From Anisakis pegreffii (taxonomy: Eukaryota; Nematoda; Chromadorea; Rhabditida; Anisakidae), in NCBI GenBank assembly GCA_035041965.1, contig JAPYMA010000073.1:1-64000 (forward strand): a stretch of DNA of 64,000 nt. Direction: 5' to 3'. Shown piece by piece: positions 13,302-26,300 of this stretch. The notes under the pieces were generated by a model. The model searched no databases. It saw only the letters and a program-made list of their open reading frames with translations, and was not told the DNA's origin. The first letter of the stretch is position 1; every line of letters begins with the position of its first letter. A program made the translations under genes and the position numbers.

Positions 13302-13411
13302 ATTACAATATTACCGTTCGTCATTCAAGTGATTCGCTAAACGAGGAACAATCTTCATGTGATTGTCGATTCATCGAATCACCATCAACGATCGAATGTG
13401 CATGTTATTGG
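13302..13411 (+). CDS. Candidate Cys-containing exon, unrecognised
   Basis: Bounded by an acceptor (CATCATGCTCAG) and a donor (TGG/GTGTGT). The open frame (phase 2 start) reads YNITVRHSSDSLNEEQ, then SSCDCRFIESPSTIECACYW. The paired CxC motifs and N-glycosylation site suggest an extracellular domain. The frame also continues to TGA at 13556-13558 if the donor is not used. Partner exons were not found. Confidence 0.25.
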
Positions 13412-14155
13412 GTGTGTATGATATTATTCAATCGTGTTCAGTCACAACTGTTTCATTGCTATCCTTTTCGTGCTTTTCTGTTGGCTTTGGCGAACATCGA
13501 GCTCATCATTGGGTTTAGACCACGGTTCGGCCATAAACCAACAATAAATTTCCAATGAAGGTTGTGTTTTTACTTAGAAGCACTCCAAATTCTCGTAAAG
13601 CCAAACAAAATATGTAAAGAAAGTCGATCTCGTGGAGTTTCACTAGGATGCAGTATCGAAAGCAGGTAGCTTGATACATTAATTTAAAACAATCAAGTGG
13701 TGGATTGAATCAATCCGATTGCAGCTTAATACAACAACGTTCCTTAATTCATATGTAATTTACAGTGATAGCTTTTTTTGCACACTTCGATCACTTGTAG
13801 ATAATCTATGGATGCTCTGAAGAGACTTTCATAGCATATTGAAGGAATATTCATTGAAATCGTTTGTATTGTTTAATTCAGTGCGAATATTGAAAAGTAA
13901 CTCTAGATCAGGTATTACATCGTTGAACGATGACTAAACGTTACGTTCTCCGAAATGCTTTTATGAGAATGAGCCTTAAGGAGGCAACACGGCATCTTTG
14001 TAAGAAAATGGCTTTGTAAACAGAAGCATGATCGTTTAACGGAACATTTATTTACGAAATTTGATGGAACAATTCGACAGAATATATGAATGCAACCTCA
14101 GAAGTCAACGAAATCGTACAAATGGAAATTGACTGTGACAGATCGATGAGTTGGT

Positions 14156-14602
14156 TTAATTCCTGAAGAAATTCCCGAAATAAACAAATGGTTTGCCGAA
14201 TCCGAGTTCTCTGGCCATCACAAGCTTGGCCAGACGTGCCTTTCGCAAGCGCGGCTCTGTGCTCATCCCATCATCAGCACCATCATCACCGCCATCCTCA
14301 GCTAAGAAATCCCCGTCGGTGAGTCTTCTCGCCCGCACATCTATATGCTCGTCGTTGTTACCGATCGCCCGTCGGATGTTCGGTTGAGCGCCCCACACGT
14401 AACGACCGAAAAGTGAACGCTTCGTACGACTTCTGCAAAAAGATCACTAAATTTGAGATAAAAGGCGATAAGTAATATTTAGGAGGATCAAGGAATACCT
14501 CAGAGATCCACTGTTTTCGACGACTTCCGCAGTCGAAGTATACATCAGTGAAACGGCAAAGACCAGCGCACATAGCACAGTGATATTGCTGAGAGATGCC
14601 AT
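14156..14602 (-). CDS. Neuropeptide-like preproprotein, unrecognised (two exons)
   Basis: Exon 1 (14602-14499) starts exactly after an acceptor (CACTTTCAG/ATG). It encodes a signal peptide, MASLSNITVLCALVFAVSLM, then YTSTAEVVENSGSL, and ends in phase 2 at AG/GTATTC. Exon 2 (14432-14156) follows CTTTTTGCAG and gives R-SRTKR, then SLFGRYVWGAQPNI-RR, then AIGNNDEHIDVRA-RR. An acidic stretch (DGGDDGADDG) follows, and the C-terminal segment is RELGFGKPFVYFGNFFRN before TAA. Total 126 residues. The signal peptide, KR and RR convertase sites and short segments between them are the layout of a neuropeptide precursor. There is no Gly before the dibasic sites, so these peptides would not be amidated. 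I do not recognise the peptide family. The join is phase-consistent. Confidence 0.65.
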
Positions 14603-15099
14603 CTGAAAGTGATAAATTCGTTGAAAGAGTTCGAATGTTTTGCAGCGAGTGTTTAAACGTGAGAACTTTGTTCCGAACAGTCCATGTGAACCTCACAATC
14701 TCCTTTTTAAGGATGTGAGGGAGAATCGGCTCATCAAGTTTCGACATTTCTGAGCGTATCAATAGAGCAAATAACGTCGCTTCGCTTCAGAGGAACATCA
14801 GAATGAGTTGATAAGATAAGAATGTTGACATTCGATGAGAAGATAGTGCTAAATGATAGAAATTATTGCTGAAATTCCGCAAGGAAATACAGAATCTCAG
14901 AGAATAAGAGCGGTCGGAGTGAAAAACAAAATTTTATGTCATTCAGCATCGTCAACAACATTCTAATGACCGTTCACAATATCAGATCCTTTCCAGAATA
15001 TCACATACTGTGTGACTTCCTAGTATGAAGCAAGAGATCATGAGAGAAGAACTTAGAGATGACTATTCAAAGTTGAAACTCTCGGGTTTCATCCTCATC

Positions 15100-15261
15100 T
15101 TATCCATCATCAGCGGTCCGTAAGCTTTCATTGGCGTGCCCATGTGTTCGACCGATCGGTACGGCGGGACGATATGTGAATGTTGAATAAAATTCGCTTT
15201 CTTGTTTATCACGTTTCATTCGGATATGGAACAATACGAGCAAATATGCAGTATCACGCAT
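15100..15261 (-). CDS. Small ORF, possible peptide precursor
   Basis: A 53-residue frame starts MRDTAYLLVLFHIRMKR and continues through FYSTFTYRPAVPIGR and ends LRTADDG-stop. It stands out as a GC-rich island in AT-rich sequence. The short hydrophobic start, the KR after it and the Gly-Arg after RPAVPI would suit a secreted, amidated peptide. However, the hydrophobic stretch is only about 8 residues, and an alternative start (MKRDK) exists at 15219. It lies on the same strand, upstream of the neuropeptide-like gene at 14156-14602. Other frames are partly open, so the call is tentative. Confidence 0.35.
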   Translation of the reverse strand: MRDTAYLLVLFHIRMKRDKQESEFYSTFTYRPAVPIGRTHGHANESLRTADDG

Positions 15262-17798
15262 ACACACAGAAGGAGTTATTAATTAAGAAATTTGCACGAA
15301 TAGCTCTCATAAACCTGCGATGATTTGTCACCGTATGTTCAGTTGAGAAGAAATGTTTACGTGTTTTATCCACCATCCAGACTACAACTTAAATATTCTT
15401 CTAATATGCACAGCTGCAAAGTAAAATGACAACTGTTCAGAAAATTTTCAATTACGCAGACAAGTGAGTATCTCATATAAAATTAATAGTGCACTTGAAC
15501 GAAAACCAATCACGGAATAGGCTAAACTTAATTTGAACTTCACACTTTGAAATCTACATTCATGCTCGCCAAAATTGCATTCTCTATTCGCTGTTTTTTC
15601 CTGCCCTTTGTCTACACCACCTTCCAATTGTAGGAGCACTAATTGAGTTATGAGAGCAGCCATTTGAATTCGCTATCAATAAACTTTTTTCCTGAAGCTT
15701 CATTCTCGTGCTTCAGAAGAAAAAAGGATATTTCAAATCTAGCATAAAAGTTTTCGAACCAACTTACAATGAGATCAAATTCATTCATCGCATTTTATAA
15801 CGATCTCATTGATTGTAAGCTACTGGCACCGGCTCCTTAGACTAGAGCACAATATAAAGAAATTGAAGAATGTTGATTTCAATTCAAAGCGTGAATTTGT
15901 TTCGAGGGTGAATTGTGTGGCAAAATAATGTGATGGCAATCAATCAAAATTGCGCATATTCACCGAAATAACAGCCAGAACACAATACGATTCTGAAAAA
16001 CGCATCATAAAAACAACCATCCAGAAAATTCTATTAATGAAATAAAATTCAGGATCGTATTTATGAGTGATGTTTGAATGACAGCCGCTTGGCACATATA
16101 TTAAATGCATGCAGAAGAAATTCTGTTCTGATCCTTTCGAGAGTAGATTAAATTCAGCATCACTCTGACACACATGGATTTCATTGCTTTATGGCCAAGA
16201 AACAGCAGTCTCAACTAAATATCAGTCTCCAAAACAATTTAACAAATCTTCGATTCAAATAGACTGATTATGTTCGACAACAGATCATCCATCCATTGTT
16301 GACTTATTACCATATCAGCTTGCAAGGAAAGCATTTCATGCTTGAGCAAGCGACACGTGAAGCAAGAACAAAGAGCAATAGCCTATAGTGTTCAGCAAAC
16401 AACACGAGAATTGTTCACTTAATTGCACCTTTTGATGCAAACCCAGATCTAGACAACAATTAAAGTTTCTCCACTGAGCTAACACTAGTTTGCATGAAAA
16501 GAAGCCATATATTCATCTCAAGGTGTTGCTACTTATACAAGTGATCTGCGAGACTAGGTGATCTATGTTTATTCAAACATTGACAGCATCGTTCACGTAC
16601 CAGCGTGATCGCACTTCCTCGCATGAACTTTTGAACTTCGCATGAGCTAGCACACCAACTTAGGAGCCGTATGCAAATCGTATTCGTTCACTGATGAAGG
16701 GAAGCTGTTTTCTCAGAAGATACGAAACACTTTGCGAGTGTTAGCTACTTCAAGGTCGCCGATTAAAAAAATCGACAGCATCATTTTACTCATGATCATA
16801 AAATTCGATTGAGTTTGTCACGTTAAAGATCAATAAAGCGGAACACTCTCTACGAGGTAACAACGAATCCTCCGAGGCTTAACCGCTGAATTTCAAAAGA
16901 AAAAACATTTTTGCAGCGTACTACCATATTTTAAACGACATAATTCAGCTGAATCTGAACAAACATCATCGAAATGTCATCATCGAAAGCCTTAATGTCA
17001 AAGAAAGTGTTTCAGTAGCACTGAAGCAACTCATCAACGAGACAACGCGATGCGCAATTTGATCTCCGATTCAGATCGTATAACAAGTCTGAATAAGCAA
17101 TAATTTGACCACTTATCCAGGTGAATGAAATCAGGAAAGATGGATGGATTGATTTAGCGATGACTTTAATGATCAATTATGAGCATAAACACATCATTAA
17201 TGAAATGTTTTTCGAATGGCGACGATAGCGGCGACAAAAAAAGTGAAGCTAATATCAGCTAATCGGAAAACAAGTAAATAAGTAGACGACTGATGAGGAT
17301 GAAGCTTGACGACTGATGAATCGGCTTTATTCGTGTGCAATTATCAATAAATCTTGCAAAAGATGTTTACAAGTAATTGAATGAATAATCTGCGGAACGA
17401 CTAATTTTGTATGCATTAAAATGGAAACATGCATTATCCACGCAATGCAATCAGCAACTCTCCTCTGAATGACCTGTATCGACAGATTATTTCAACACCA
17501 AATACACATAAAAATTACTGATATTGCACTTGTATTTCATTCATTCTTTATTTCATCACTGTTCGAAATCAACTTCAAGCAACCAGGTCGCTCATCACAA
17601 CGCATCAAAAGATTGTACTCAGATGACTCTTATCATCAACTCAATTTCTCGAATGATTTCTTGTGTTGTTAAAAAACTTCATCAAATGATAACGGCTTTG
17701 TTTGAAGTGGTTTATTTATTTATTTATTATTTAATCGCATAAAGATTATATCATCAGATCAAAATTGAAATTCAGTTTGAACAAACTGAAATTATGGA
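15262..17798. other. Non-coding, nothing recognised
   Basis: No exon I can support on either strand. A short hydrophobic start (MAALITQLVLLQLE, 15663 downward on minus) is followed by a possible donor, but has no partner exon. Confidence 0.4.
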
Positions 17799-19612
17799 TC
17801 ACTGATGCTTTCGTCTGCGATCACTATCCATCTGAGATACTGATGAGAGATTAGCTCTCGTAAACACCTAAAATTGAATTAGAATGATTCGTATGTCATC
17901 TTAAGATGAATTGATGAAATGACCCCTGTAGCTAACCTCTATCAGCCTCAACATGGAGACTGATTATAATCTACCAACCTGATCTCCTCCAGATTTATGA
18001 ATTTCAGATTTCGTCACATATTTCCGATGAGCTTCTTTGCTGCTCGCTTTTGTTTGCTCAGTTTCACTGAGTGAATACCCGCTGGAATGTTTTCGACCCG
18101 TCTCAATGATGTCCTCACCATATAATCCCTGAATTAGTCTTGCCAGCGGTATTTCATCATCACTGATACCCTGAAGCGTGCAATCACTTGATCATTTTGG
18201 ATCATTTGTATTCAGCGATCACCAGCTAAGCCAACAATTTCATCTTCAATTTCACAAACCTGATCACTCGTAGGCGATGGATTCTCAGAAGTGATCGTTA
18301 CAATCTCTTCAGAACGTTGCCGATCATCAGAAATCGCCGTAGCTATGGATGGATTTTTCGCTATTGCTGTCATCTTGAATTGAATTCTCATTATGGAATC
18401 ATTCGTTGTTATACTTAGCCAATACCATTGCGTTTATTTCAGTTCAGAGATTAATGAATCAGAGCGTTTACCACTCAGAATATACCAAATGCTAACGCAT
18501 CCAGTTCTATGCAACAATATTAGTAACGTGACCTGAATTGGTGAGTTGACTTGCACATCATCCTCATTAACATTGTCGCAGCGTGATATCGCTGTGAGCA
18601 GTAACTCGTTGGAGATACTCTTGTGTGGTTTCGATTCAGCTCGAGTCATTTGAGAGTGTATGAAACGTTGAAGTTGTTGTCGATAATGAATACGAATTGA
18701 GTAGACAAGCAGTGAAGTCAATAGCAAAAACTTTGCGAAGAAATATCCGAACTCTTCATCGAAGACACTGTCACTCATCGCTAGGAAACCATTCACAATC
18801 CAATAGATTAGTGTTAGTCTCTGTAAGAAACGTTTGTTGCATTCCTGATCCTACATTTACCAAAAAAAATTCCTCTGAAAATTTTATATGCTCACGAAAC
18901 TTCCAGTTAAATCACGATTGAACATCGTTGTTAACATTTCATTTGCACGGATTCATTATTCGTCAGATACGTTTTCGAAACTTGCAAGTGTTCATAAATT
19001 CATATGAAATTTTCCGTCTCTGACATGGGATATGTGGCGAACATTGGGCATTGATCATAGAGATCAAAGAAAATGCACTATTCAACCTGATCACTTGATT
19101 GACAAGATGAATCCGGCAAAATATTCTAAATTCGGATTTTTCAACAACCACAATTAACGTACCTGAACCCTCTGCGATATTTCCTGATGACCGATTTGAG
19201 GGAATGTGAATAGAATTGCTGGGATCGTGGTCAAAACGTTGCATGTTAATCGTGCATACTCATTACTTATCAATAGCAACGTTGTGGTGATCGCCAATAA
19301 TACCACTGATGTGCCAAGTAAGAACTTTTTATTCGTTAACGATTTGAGCAAACCTGAAATAGCAGTTCATCTCATCATTTCTTGCCTTAGTTGTTCCTTT
19401 GGCACAACGCATAATTCGGAGAACTCATTGAAGAGTTTGTAAAGTCGATTGCAAATTCATTGTCTTGATTTGCTGATCCTGAACTGCGATTGAGACAAGG
19501 TCTTATCTAGTGAAAGATATGAATCAATGAATGCATTACTCTGTCCCATCGACTTGACTTTCAGCAACTGGATTCTATTGCTGAAGAATTGCTGAAGATC
19601 GTCCAGTATCAT
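17799..19612 (-). CDS. REEP5/6-like (TB2/DP1/HVA22 family) ER membrane protein, six exons
   Basis: Exons 19612-19540, 19353-19163, 18844-18533, 18373-18260, 18170-17979 and 17867-17799 join with matching phases into about 316 residues. The N-terminus MILDDLQQFF resembles the 'ILDDID' start of nematode/animal REEP5-6 proteins. Exon 2 gives two hydrophobic hairpin segments (NKKFLLGTSVVLLAITTTLL and TTIPAILFTFPQIG). Exon 3 starts with RLTLIYWIVNGFLAMSDSVF, matching the family 'WLTYWVVYG.F...E' block, then another hairpin pair. REEP5/6 proteins shape ER tubules. The family signature 'GF.YPAY.SIKAIE' is eroded here, so this is a divergent member. Exons 4-6 add a charged, Ser-rich cytosolic tail of about 120 residues that is longer than in REEP5. 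An acceptor (TATTTTAG) lies 8 nt before the ATG. Divergent neighbour: FUNDC1. Confidence 0.75.
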
Positions 19613-20364
19613 TGTTAGCACTAAAATAAAATTTTCTCCTTGCTTCACAGATTTTGTCAGCTAACAGCTGCACAGATACCGAAATGTTCACAATGGGAGC
19701 AATTCCATTTTGAAACAATTTTATGCTCTCCGCTGTTGAATTGCTGATGTAAATTCAAGGTTTGCTGCCCGAAATTCAAATTTCACATTTCCATTGATGC
19801 AAAACAATCGAAATTTGACAATAGCAATTAAACACAATCGATTCTAACATGTAATAAGCAGCACGATGTTTTATCCAGTAAGCGATATGCGTAAATTGAG
19901 ACTTCTCTCATTGATCACCCTTATTCTGTCTATCCGCATTTGATGATATCTCTTCACGAGTTTTGCTGAACACTCCTAACCGATCACATTCCAGGTTCAC
20001 AATTTTTCCGTCACAAATGTTATATCTTTTCAGTTTCTCTGGTATTACTTTAACACTACAAAGCGATTTTCCAAAGCGACTTGGATAAAACTCACTCAGT
20101 GAATAGAACGGCATTTGGCGTAATGTCCATGCAATGGCATTATAATCAATTCAGTGTGAAGCAAAAAAAACAAACAAATTCACCATCAAAACATCAATTT
20201 GTGAGTTATTTCTTATTTCTGGTCTAATTTTTCATTTTTTGGAGTGATGCGTTTTCCGTATTCAGTTTCCAATATGTAACTCTCCATATTTCGGAGCGAA
20301 ACTCTCCGAATGCATTCATGAATGTTGGATGTTTTGCGGTTGAATTTAGCTTGATTCGGACAGA
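19613..20364. promoter_or_regulatory. Divergent intergenic region between REEP-like gene and FUNDC1
   Basis: About 750 nt separate the two divergent starts, so promoters for both genes are expected here. I see no TATA box or named site I can defend. A minus-strand frame at 19908-20114 has no recognisable features. Confidence 0.35.
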
Positions 20365-20375
20365 TTTTGTTTCAG
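20365..20375 (+). promoter_or_regulatory. Probable trans-splice acceptor of FUNDC1
   Basis: TTTTGTTTCAG ends 21 nt before the FUNDC1 ATG at 20397, with no in-frame upstream coding exon. This is the position of a spliced-leader acceptor in nematodes. A conventional 5' UTR intron is the alternative. Confidence 0.5.
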
Positions 20376-20396
20376 TGTAATCAAACCGCCGCCGTG

Positions 20397-23300
20397 ATGC
20401 CATCGATAGGATCCGAAATCAACAAGATGATCTCTCGCGTTGATCCAACGAAACGCCCCGATGAACCAATTGTGAAAGGCGCGAATTCAGTGCTAACCTT
20501 CCTGCAAAATATTCGCGAGCAACCAGTTCCGTTACAAATCAGTGTGGGAGGCACAGCCGGAGTGTAGGTTTTCATTTGTTTATTTATTACTTTAACTAAT
20601 CAATTTTGTGTCAGTGATGAAAACTGGCTAAGTCAATCTAACAAATGTCCAAGTTGATATCTAGAAGCAAATTTATACTTTTTTCCTGTGATTGATTGAC
20701 TGCGATCAGTTTTGTTTGAGCGAGTAATTCATTAAAGCCGTCGAAAGTATACAAAAACGGGATTGACTGAGAGATGAGCTAGGAAATGATGTACTCTGAA
20801 CGAATCATAAAATGAATTCACAATGATAGTTCAAATCAAACTTCAAAATATTACCATCGATGTTTTTAACGTATCACTCACTCAGTGTGCATAGCACAGT
20901 GCCCGTCCTAATAACCATAGATCAGCTGTACTGATCATATACACAAACATATGCGTTTATCAATACACTATCAAAACGAACCGTTCATACTCGTGTATAA
21001 TGCATTTCATAGCTATCTTTTCGTTTCACTTTCACAGTTTATTGCTTTACATTACAAAGTTTGTATTGCGTTAGAGTGAACAACATCGAATATGATTTTA
21101 TAACTCGAAATAAGAAGTAATAGAAACAATTTATGGAATGAGTTTACATGATTAGATCGTCTTGTTTGTGTGCATTTGCTTTGAAATGCGAATAGTTGAT
21201 GATTACAATTGTTTTAGTGTGCATAGATATTGATGTGTTTTATTGAAGTGTGCTTTATGTTTCTATTTTCATGTGTATATATTATTTTCATTTCATTTAC
21301 TCGATGCTTTTTCTACATATTGTCACTATTTTCACACATTTCCACTCAAATTCATTTGAAATAGATGAAATTAAATGTAGTCGATGATTAATCACTAGCG
21401 TTTCTTTACTCCTCCTCATACACTTTCAATTTTCAGCCTACTTTATTGAGGAAATAAATTTAGAAATCATGTAAGGAGAATGAATTTTAGGCGGTGTCGT
21501 TAATGATGCGATCGACTTTAATTGTTTTGCCCTGATTAGCTTCATCAATAAATGATTTCAGGCTAACAGGCTATGTGTTTACGAAAGGGAGCAAATTGAC
21601 TGCTGGTTTCATCGGTTGCAGTCTTATCATATTTCAGGTTTTTTTGCATCAAATTTCCGCTATCCATTATTCTTGTGTTTTTATTTATTTTTTCTCATTC
21701 ACTCTTCGAAAGCATCGTGAAGTAATCGATGAGGGAATGAACGTGTAACATGATTGCTGCAGTTGCTTTTATGCTGAGCCGTTGTAATTGGATGGGAACT
21801 TAGACGATTTCTTTAATATGAACAAGTTGACAATTATGCAGATGAATAGAATACAAAGAGTTGTTTCCGATGTGATGAATCGAATGAGTGAGTGTTCCAT
21901 GACATAGTAACTTCGTATGTTATTTGCCTTTTTGGGTGTCTCTTCGGTCCACTGAATACAATTCTTTCTCGCTGTATGCAAAATATGATTCGGCGATATG
22001 CATAGTTGATTGGTTTTCATGCGAATTGAATTTGAATGGAACAGTGCTGATTGTGAGCAGTTTGAAATCGATAAACGATTGTTTTGATAACAGTTCGTAT
22101 GTGCATGATCATGCATACCCAATCAGCTGATCACGGCCTCTGAATAGGAAACTTTTCTGTCAGCTGACTTCATTGAAATTCGTTATTTGCTGTCATAAAG
22201 TCTTATTTTCATATTATGGTGATAGTAATTATAACTGAGTTAAATGGTATTCGGTAATGATATTAATAATGATATCGAATTCAATAATATAATAATCATA
22301 ATAATACTAATGATGTTGGTAATAATATTGTACTGTTGGTTCGCGGTTTGCATATCGCTGAGATGTCGTGTTGAATTTGTTAAATATTGCGATTGTGTGA
22401 TTAGCTGATCGCGATCATTTCACAGTGATCAAATTGACTGTTTTTTTTTAAATCAGCGAAGAAAAAACGTTCAACATCCCTTCGTCGTCTTATTTGATTT
22501 GATTTGTTGCGACAATTTAAGCAAAATTCCGCGCACTTTTTGAATTTTATGCTGTTTGATACTTCCTCTCAGATATTGAGAATGCCCTCAAATTTTTGTG
22601 ACAACCTCTGTTCTGAATTAGACATATGGGGAGGAAAACGCAAAATTTTACAGTTTTGTTTGAAGTGTTTTATCTGACGATCAGACGACGATTTTATTTT
22701 TTGTAAACATTTATATTGTTTTGAATTTTATAACGTTTGAATTTGTTTTTATGTGTTCGAAAGTGTTGAATTAGAATTGGAACATATCACGTTCTTGTTG
22801 GACGTGATTGTAACGATTGCGTTTCATTAGTTGTGTGATGATGAGTGGTGTACGCGATTGTTCATTTGTGTGATTCACTTCAAAGGTTTGTCGCTTCTTA
22901 ATGTTGTTAGGAGTGAAACTGTGAAACGGCCCGAATTGACTGATCAATGATGGAGATGGTTTGGCAGCGGGCAGCGCAAATGTTAGCGCTGGTACGTCCA
23001 TACCTACGAGTGTTGCTTCTACCAGCAGGTGCATACACGCTCTATCGCCTCATACCAGCACTCATACCCGGACCACAACATCAGTCGAAATTAGTGGTTC
23101 GTAATCGAACCGTGCTGATCACAGGCGCAAGTTCAGGCTTGGGTCGGGAATTGGCCATAAAATTCTATCGAGAAGGCGCAAAACTGATATTGACAGCGCG
23201 AAGTATCGATAAACTGAAGGAGTTGTGCGAAGAACTGAAACAAATGCAAGATGTTGAGAATGAGAATGAACCAGTTTATGAATATTTGGATATTTGTGAT

Positions 23301-26300
23301 GCGAATGGCTTCAACGAGATCGTTTCACTGGCAAAACAACAACCTATTGATGTGCTGGTGAATAATGCTGGTTTGAGTATGCGAGGCACTTGTAAGGATA
23401 CATCCATGCAAGTCTATAGACAGGTTCGATTGCTTACTTCAGAGATTTCAATTTTGATTTGTATCGTTTTTGGCTGTCTTCTTCACATCATTTGTGCATC
23501 ATCGCGACTTCGTTGGTAATCATAACAGCGATTTGGTCAACAGTTTAGGGCAATTGAGAGTTGATATTTTTATTTGATTTCAAGGTGACTGGATAGTAAG
23601 GGTACATTGACTATTTAAAATGAAAGTGAAAGCGTTTAAGTATCAGAATGTGAAGGGAGGGGAAAAGTAAGTTAATCGAATGGCCTTCGAGCAGTGCTGG
23701 TCTTAAGCGGTCGACTCGCCTGGCAAACTTTTTGTTTAGTGAAATGTGCAGTTTTGGTGAATTCCAGCTGATGGATGTGAACTATTTTGGACATATTGCC
23801 CTAACAAAAGCACTTTTGGACTATATTCCGGATGATGGTGCCATACTGGTAACAAGTAGTGTACAGGGTCGCATTGCCGTACCGTACAGAAGTGCTTATT
23901 CGGCTAGTAAACATGCCGCACAGGTACGATTTAGCGCTTATGATTGGTGCAGATTTGTGAATTGCACAAAGAAATTTGTATGTGATTAATTTAACCTCTC
24001 TGTGAAAGTCAGCGTTATTGATAGTGGTGAAAATGATAGCGTTGAATGGTCGTATTTCGTTTGCTTGCGAATCAAGTCAAGTTGATTTAAAAATGTTTTG
24101 TAGAATCAGTTGAATGGATTGATTCCTTGCAATTGACAAGCGAAATTATAATTTCCAGGCATTCTTTGATAGTCTTCGATGTGAAGATCGACCGCAATTG
24201 CAAATATTAGTGGTGAGTGCAGGCTATATGAATACAGGTTTCGGTCGGCATGCACTGAATGTGAGAGGTGAACCGATGAATGTGGACGATGCGAATCAAG
24301 CGAAAGGTCTAGATCCAGCGTACGCAGCCGAACGCATCTTTTCGGCCTTAGTGAATCGTAAAACTGAATTGCTGCTAACCCCACTGCTTCATCGTTTAGG
24401 CATTTTCTTGCGCTGGTTATGGCCAAATCTTTTCTTCTATTTGAATTATAGGCGTAGTCTGAAGGAGGCTGCAATTCATCACGCAAAACAAGAGTAAGCA
24501 GTTGCGCCTTCGCAGCATTATTTCAGAACTTCGATTTCATTTCTTCCAGTATCTATTGGAGTTCGAAAAATATAGATTTCGTTAAGTCTAGAAAGCATAT
24601 AAAAGGGTTCGAAAATTTGTGTGGAAATTTAGTAGGTTTTCAGGAGGAAACTTTGGAGTTCCTTGACTTTTGGTCTCAAAAAGAATGGCGTTTCGAAACG
24701 TGAAGATTCCTTTCGTTCCCTCTAGTAGGTTTTTGGGGATATTTTGGGAATTTTAGAAGTAGGATAGAATAATGATCACAGTTCATTATCAGTGATTAGA
24801 ATTTGCTTTTATTGTAACATTGCATAGTGGTTTATATTGTATATTAAAAGATAACGATTTTAAGTTTTCTTCATCATTTCATTCATTTGTCATTGTAATA
24901 TTTTTGAAATTTTGCAATGTACTTTGTCAAATTCAGTTATTGTTTCGTGTTATCGAATGCATTGAATGACCTCGAAGAAGTTTGTTTTTGATATTCGACT
25001 TTATCAAACGAAACGTCTTTGAATTTTTGTAGTTTGCAATTTCATAGTTTTAATTTCGATTTGTGTTGTATCTCATCTTTTTTGATTAATCCTTTTCATA
25101 ATTTATCTTTTGTGATATTTACGTTTTGCTGTATTCCGTTTGATGAGCTGGAATGGTTCATTTCATTGCGCATAAATAACGGGTTTGATTTGCATCAATT
25201 GATTCATTTGTGCAGCTCGTTACGAATATGATATGTTTTGCTGTGTTGGATGTTGCCAGATGAGTTGTTGTAGAAGTATGTCTGGGAACACTTACTGCTG
25301 ATGATTGGGAAAGTAGTTCGTTTTCGGGATATCTGAAAATTTTGACGTTTTTGCTTCTTATTGGGTTAAAGATGAAATGTTGGGTTGAGGATACTGATGA
25401 TGCATCAAATATGAATGCGTTCATTTTGACATTTCGAGTGGAATTGGTGATGCTATAGGATTTTACTATTGAACGCTTGCTTTTCTAGACTTCTTAGTTT
25501 CATTTTTAGAGTTTCGGGGGTGGATGTGAGGTAGGATTTAGAGTTTCTACCAAACTTACAGGGGAAGTTTCTATGTGGTTGACGAGGGTGAATAGTTAAA
25601 TATAATGCTCTGTCATTCTAGAAGATACAAAATGTCAGTTTCTTTGGTAATGTTAGTCAGTTTTCCGATGGGACATTGAAAAGCAGTGATCATGTTAACT
25701 CGGAAATGCAGAATAGCATAAAATTATTATTGTTATTAGCATAAGTGACTCGATGGTTGTAATTCATTCATTCCTGTTTAGTTTCTAAGGAAGTTTTTAA
25801 CCTGAATCGTTATGAATGAAATGAAATTGTCGTGTGATTTCAGTTCTGCAATTATCGTGGATATATTCAAGTGAATAAGTCGAAATTGGAAAAAGATGTG
25901 GCTAGATTGCGCAGTTCGATTGAAAGCGAACTATTCGGACGAAAACAGACCTTACCAAATCAGAAGGAGGTAGGTGCAATACAGCTGAGGAATACTCTTT
26001 CGCTTTTACATCTCGATTACATTCCCTTATGATCTTATGACGTGTTCACTGATTGTAAGCAGTTGGTATGGTCTGTGTATTGTAGTCGTTTGTGTATCAT
26101 GCAAATAGCTTAGGCAGAAAGAAGATCAACTGAGTTTCGAGTTTTCAGTCGAATACGTTTAAATTTACGGCAATGGGCAGAATCAGCTAACTCTGTTAGC
26201 TGGCGATTTATTCTGTCATAAGTGTGAGAAAAAAGAGAAAAGTTGTGATAGTATTGTGAGAGGCTATGAAAGGGTGAATTATCTGCAAAGGATATCCACA

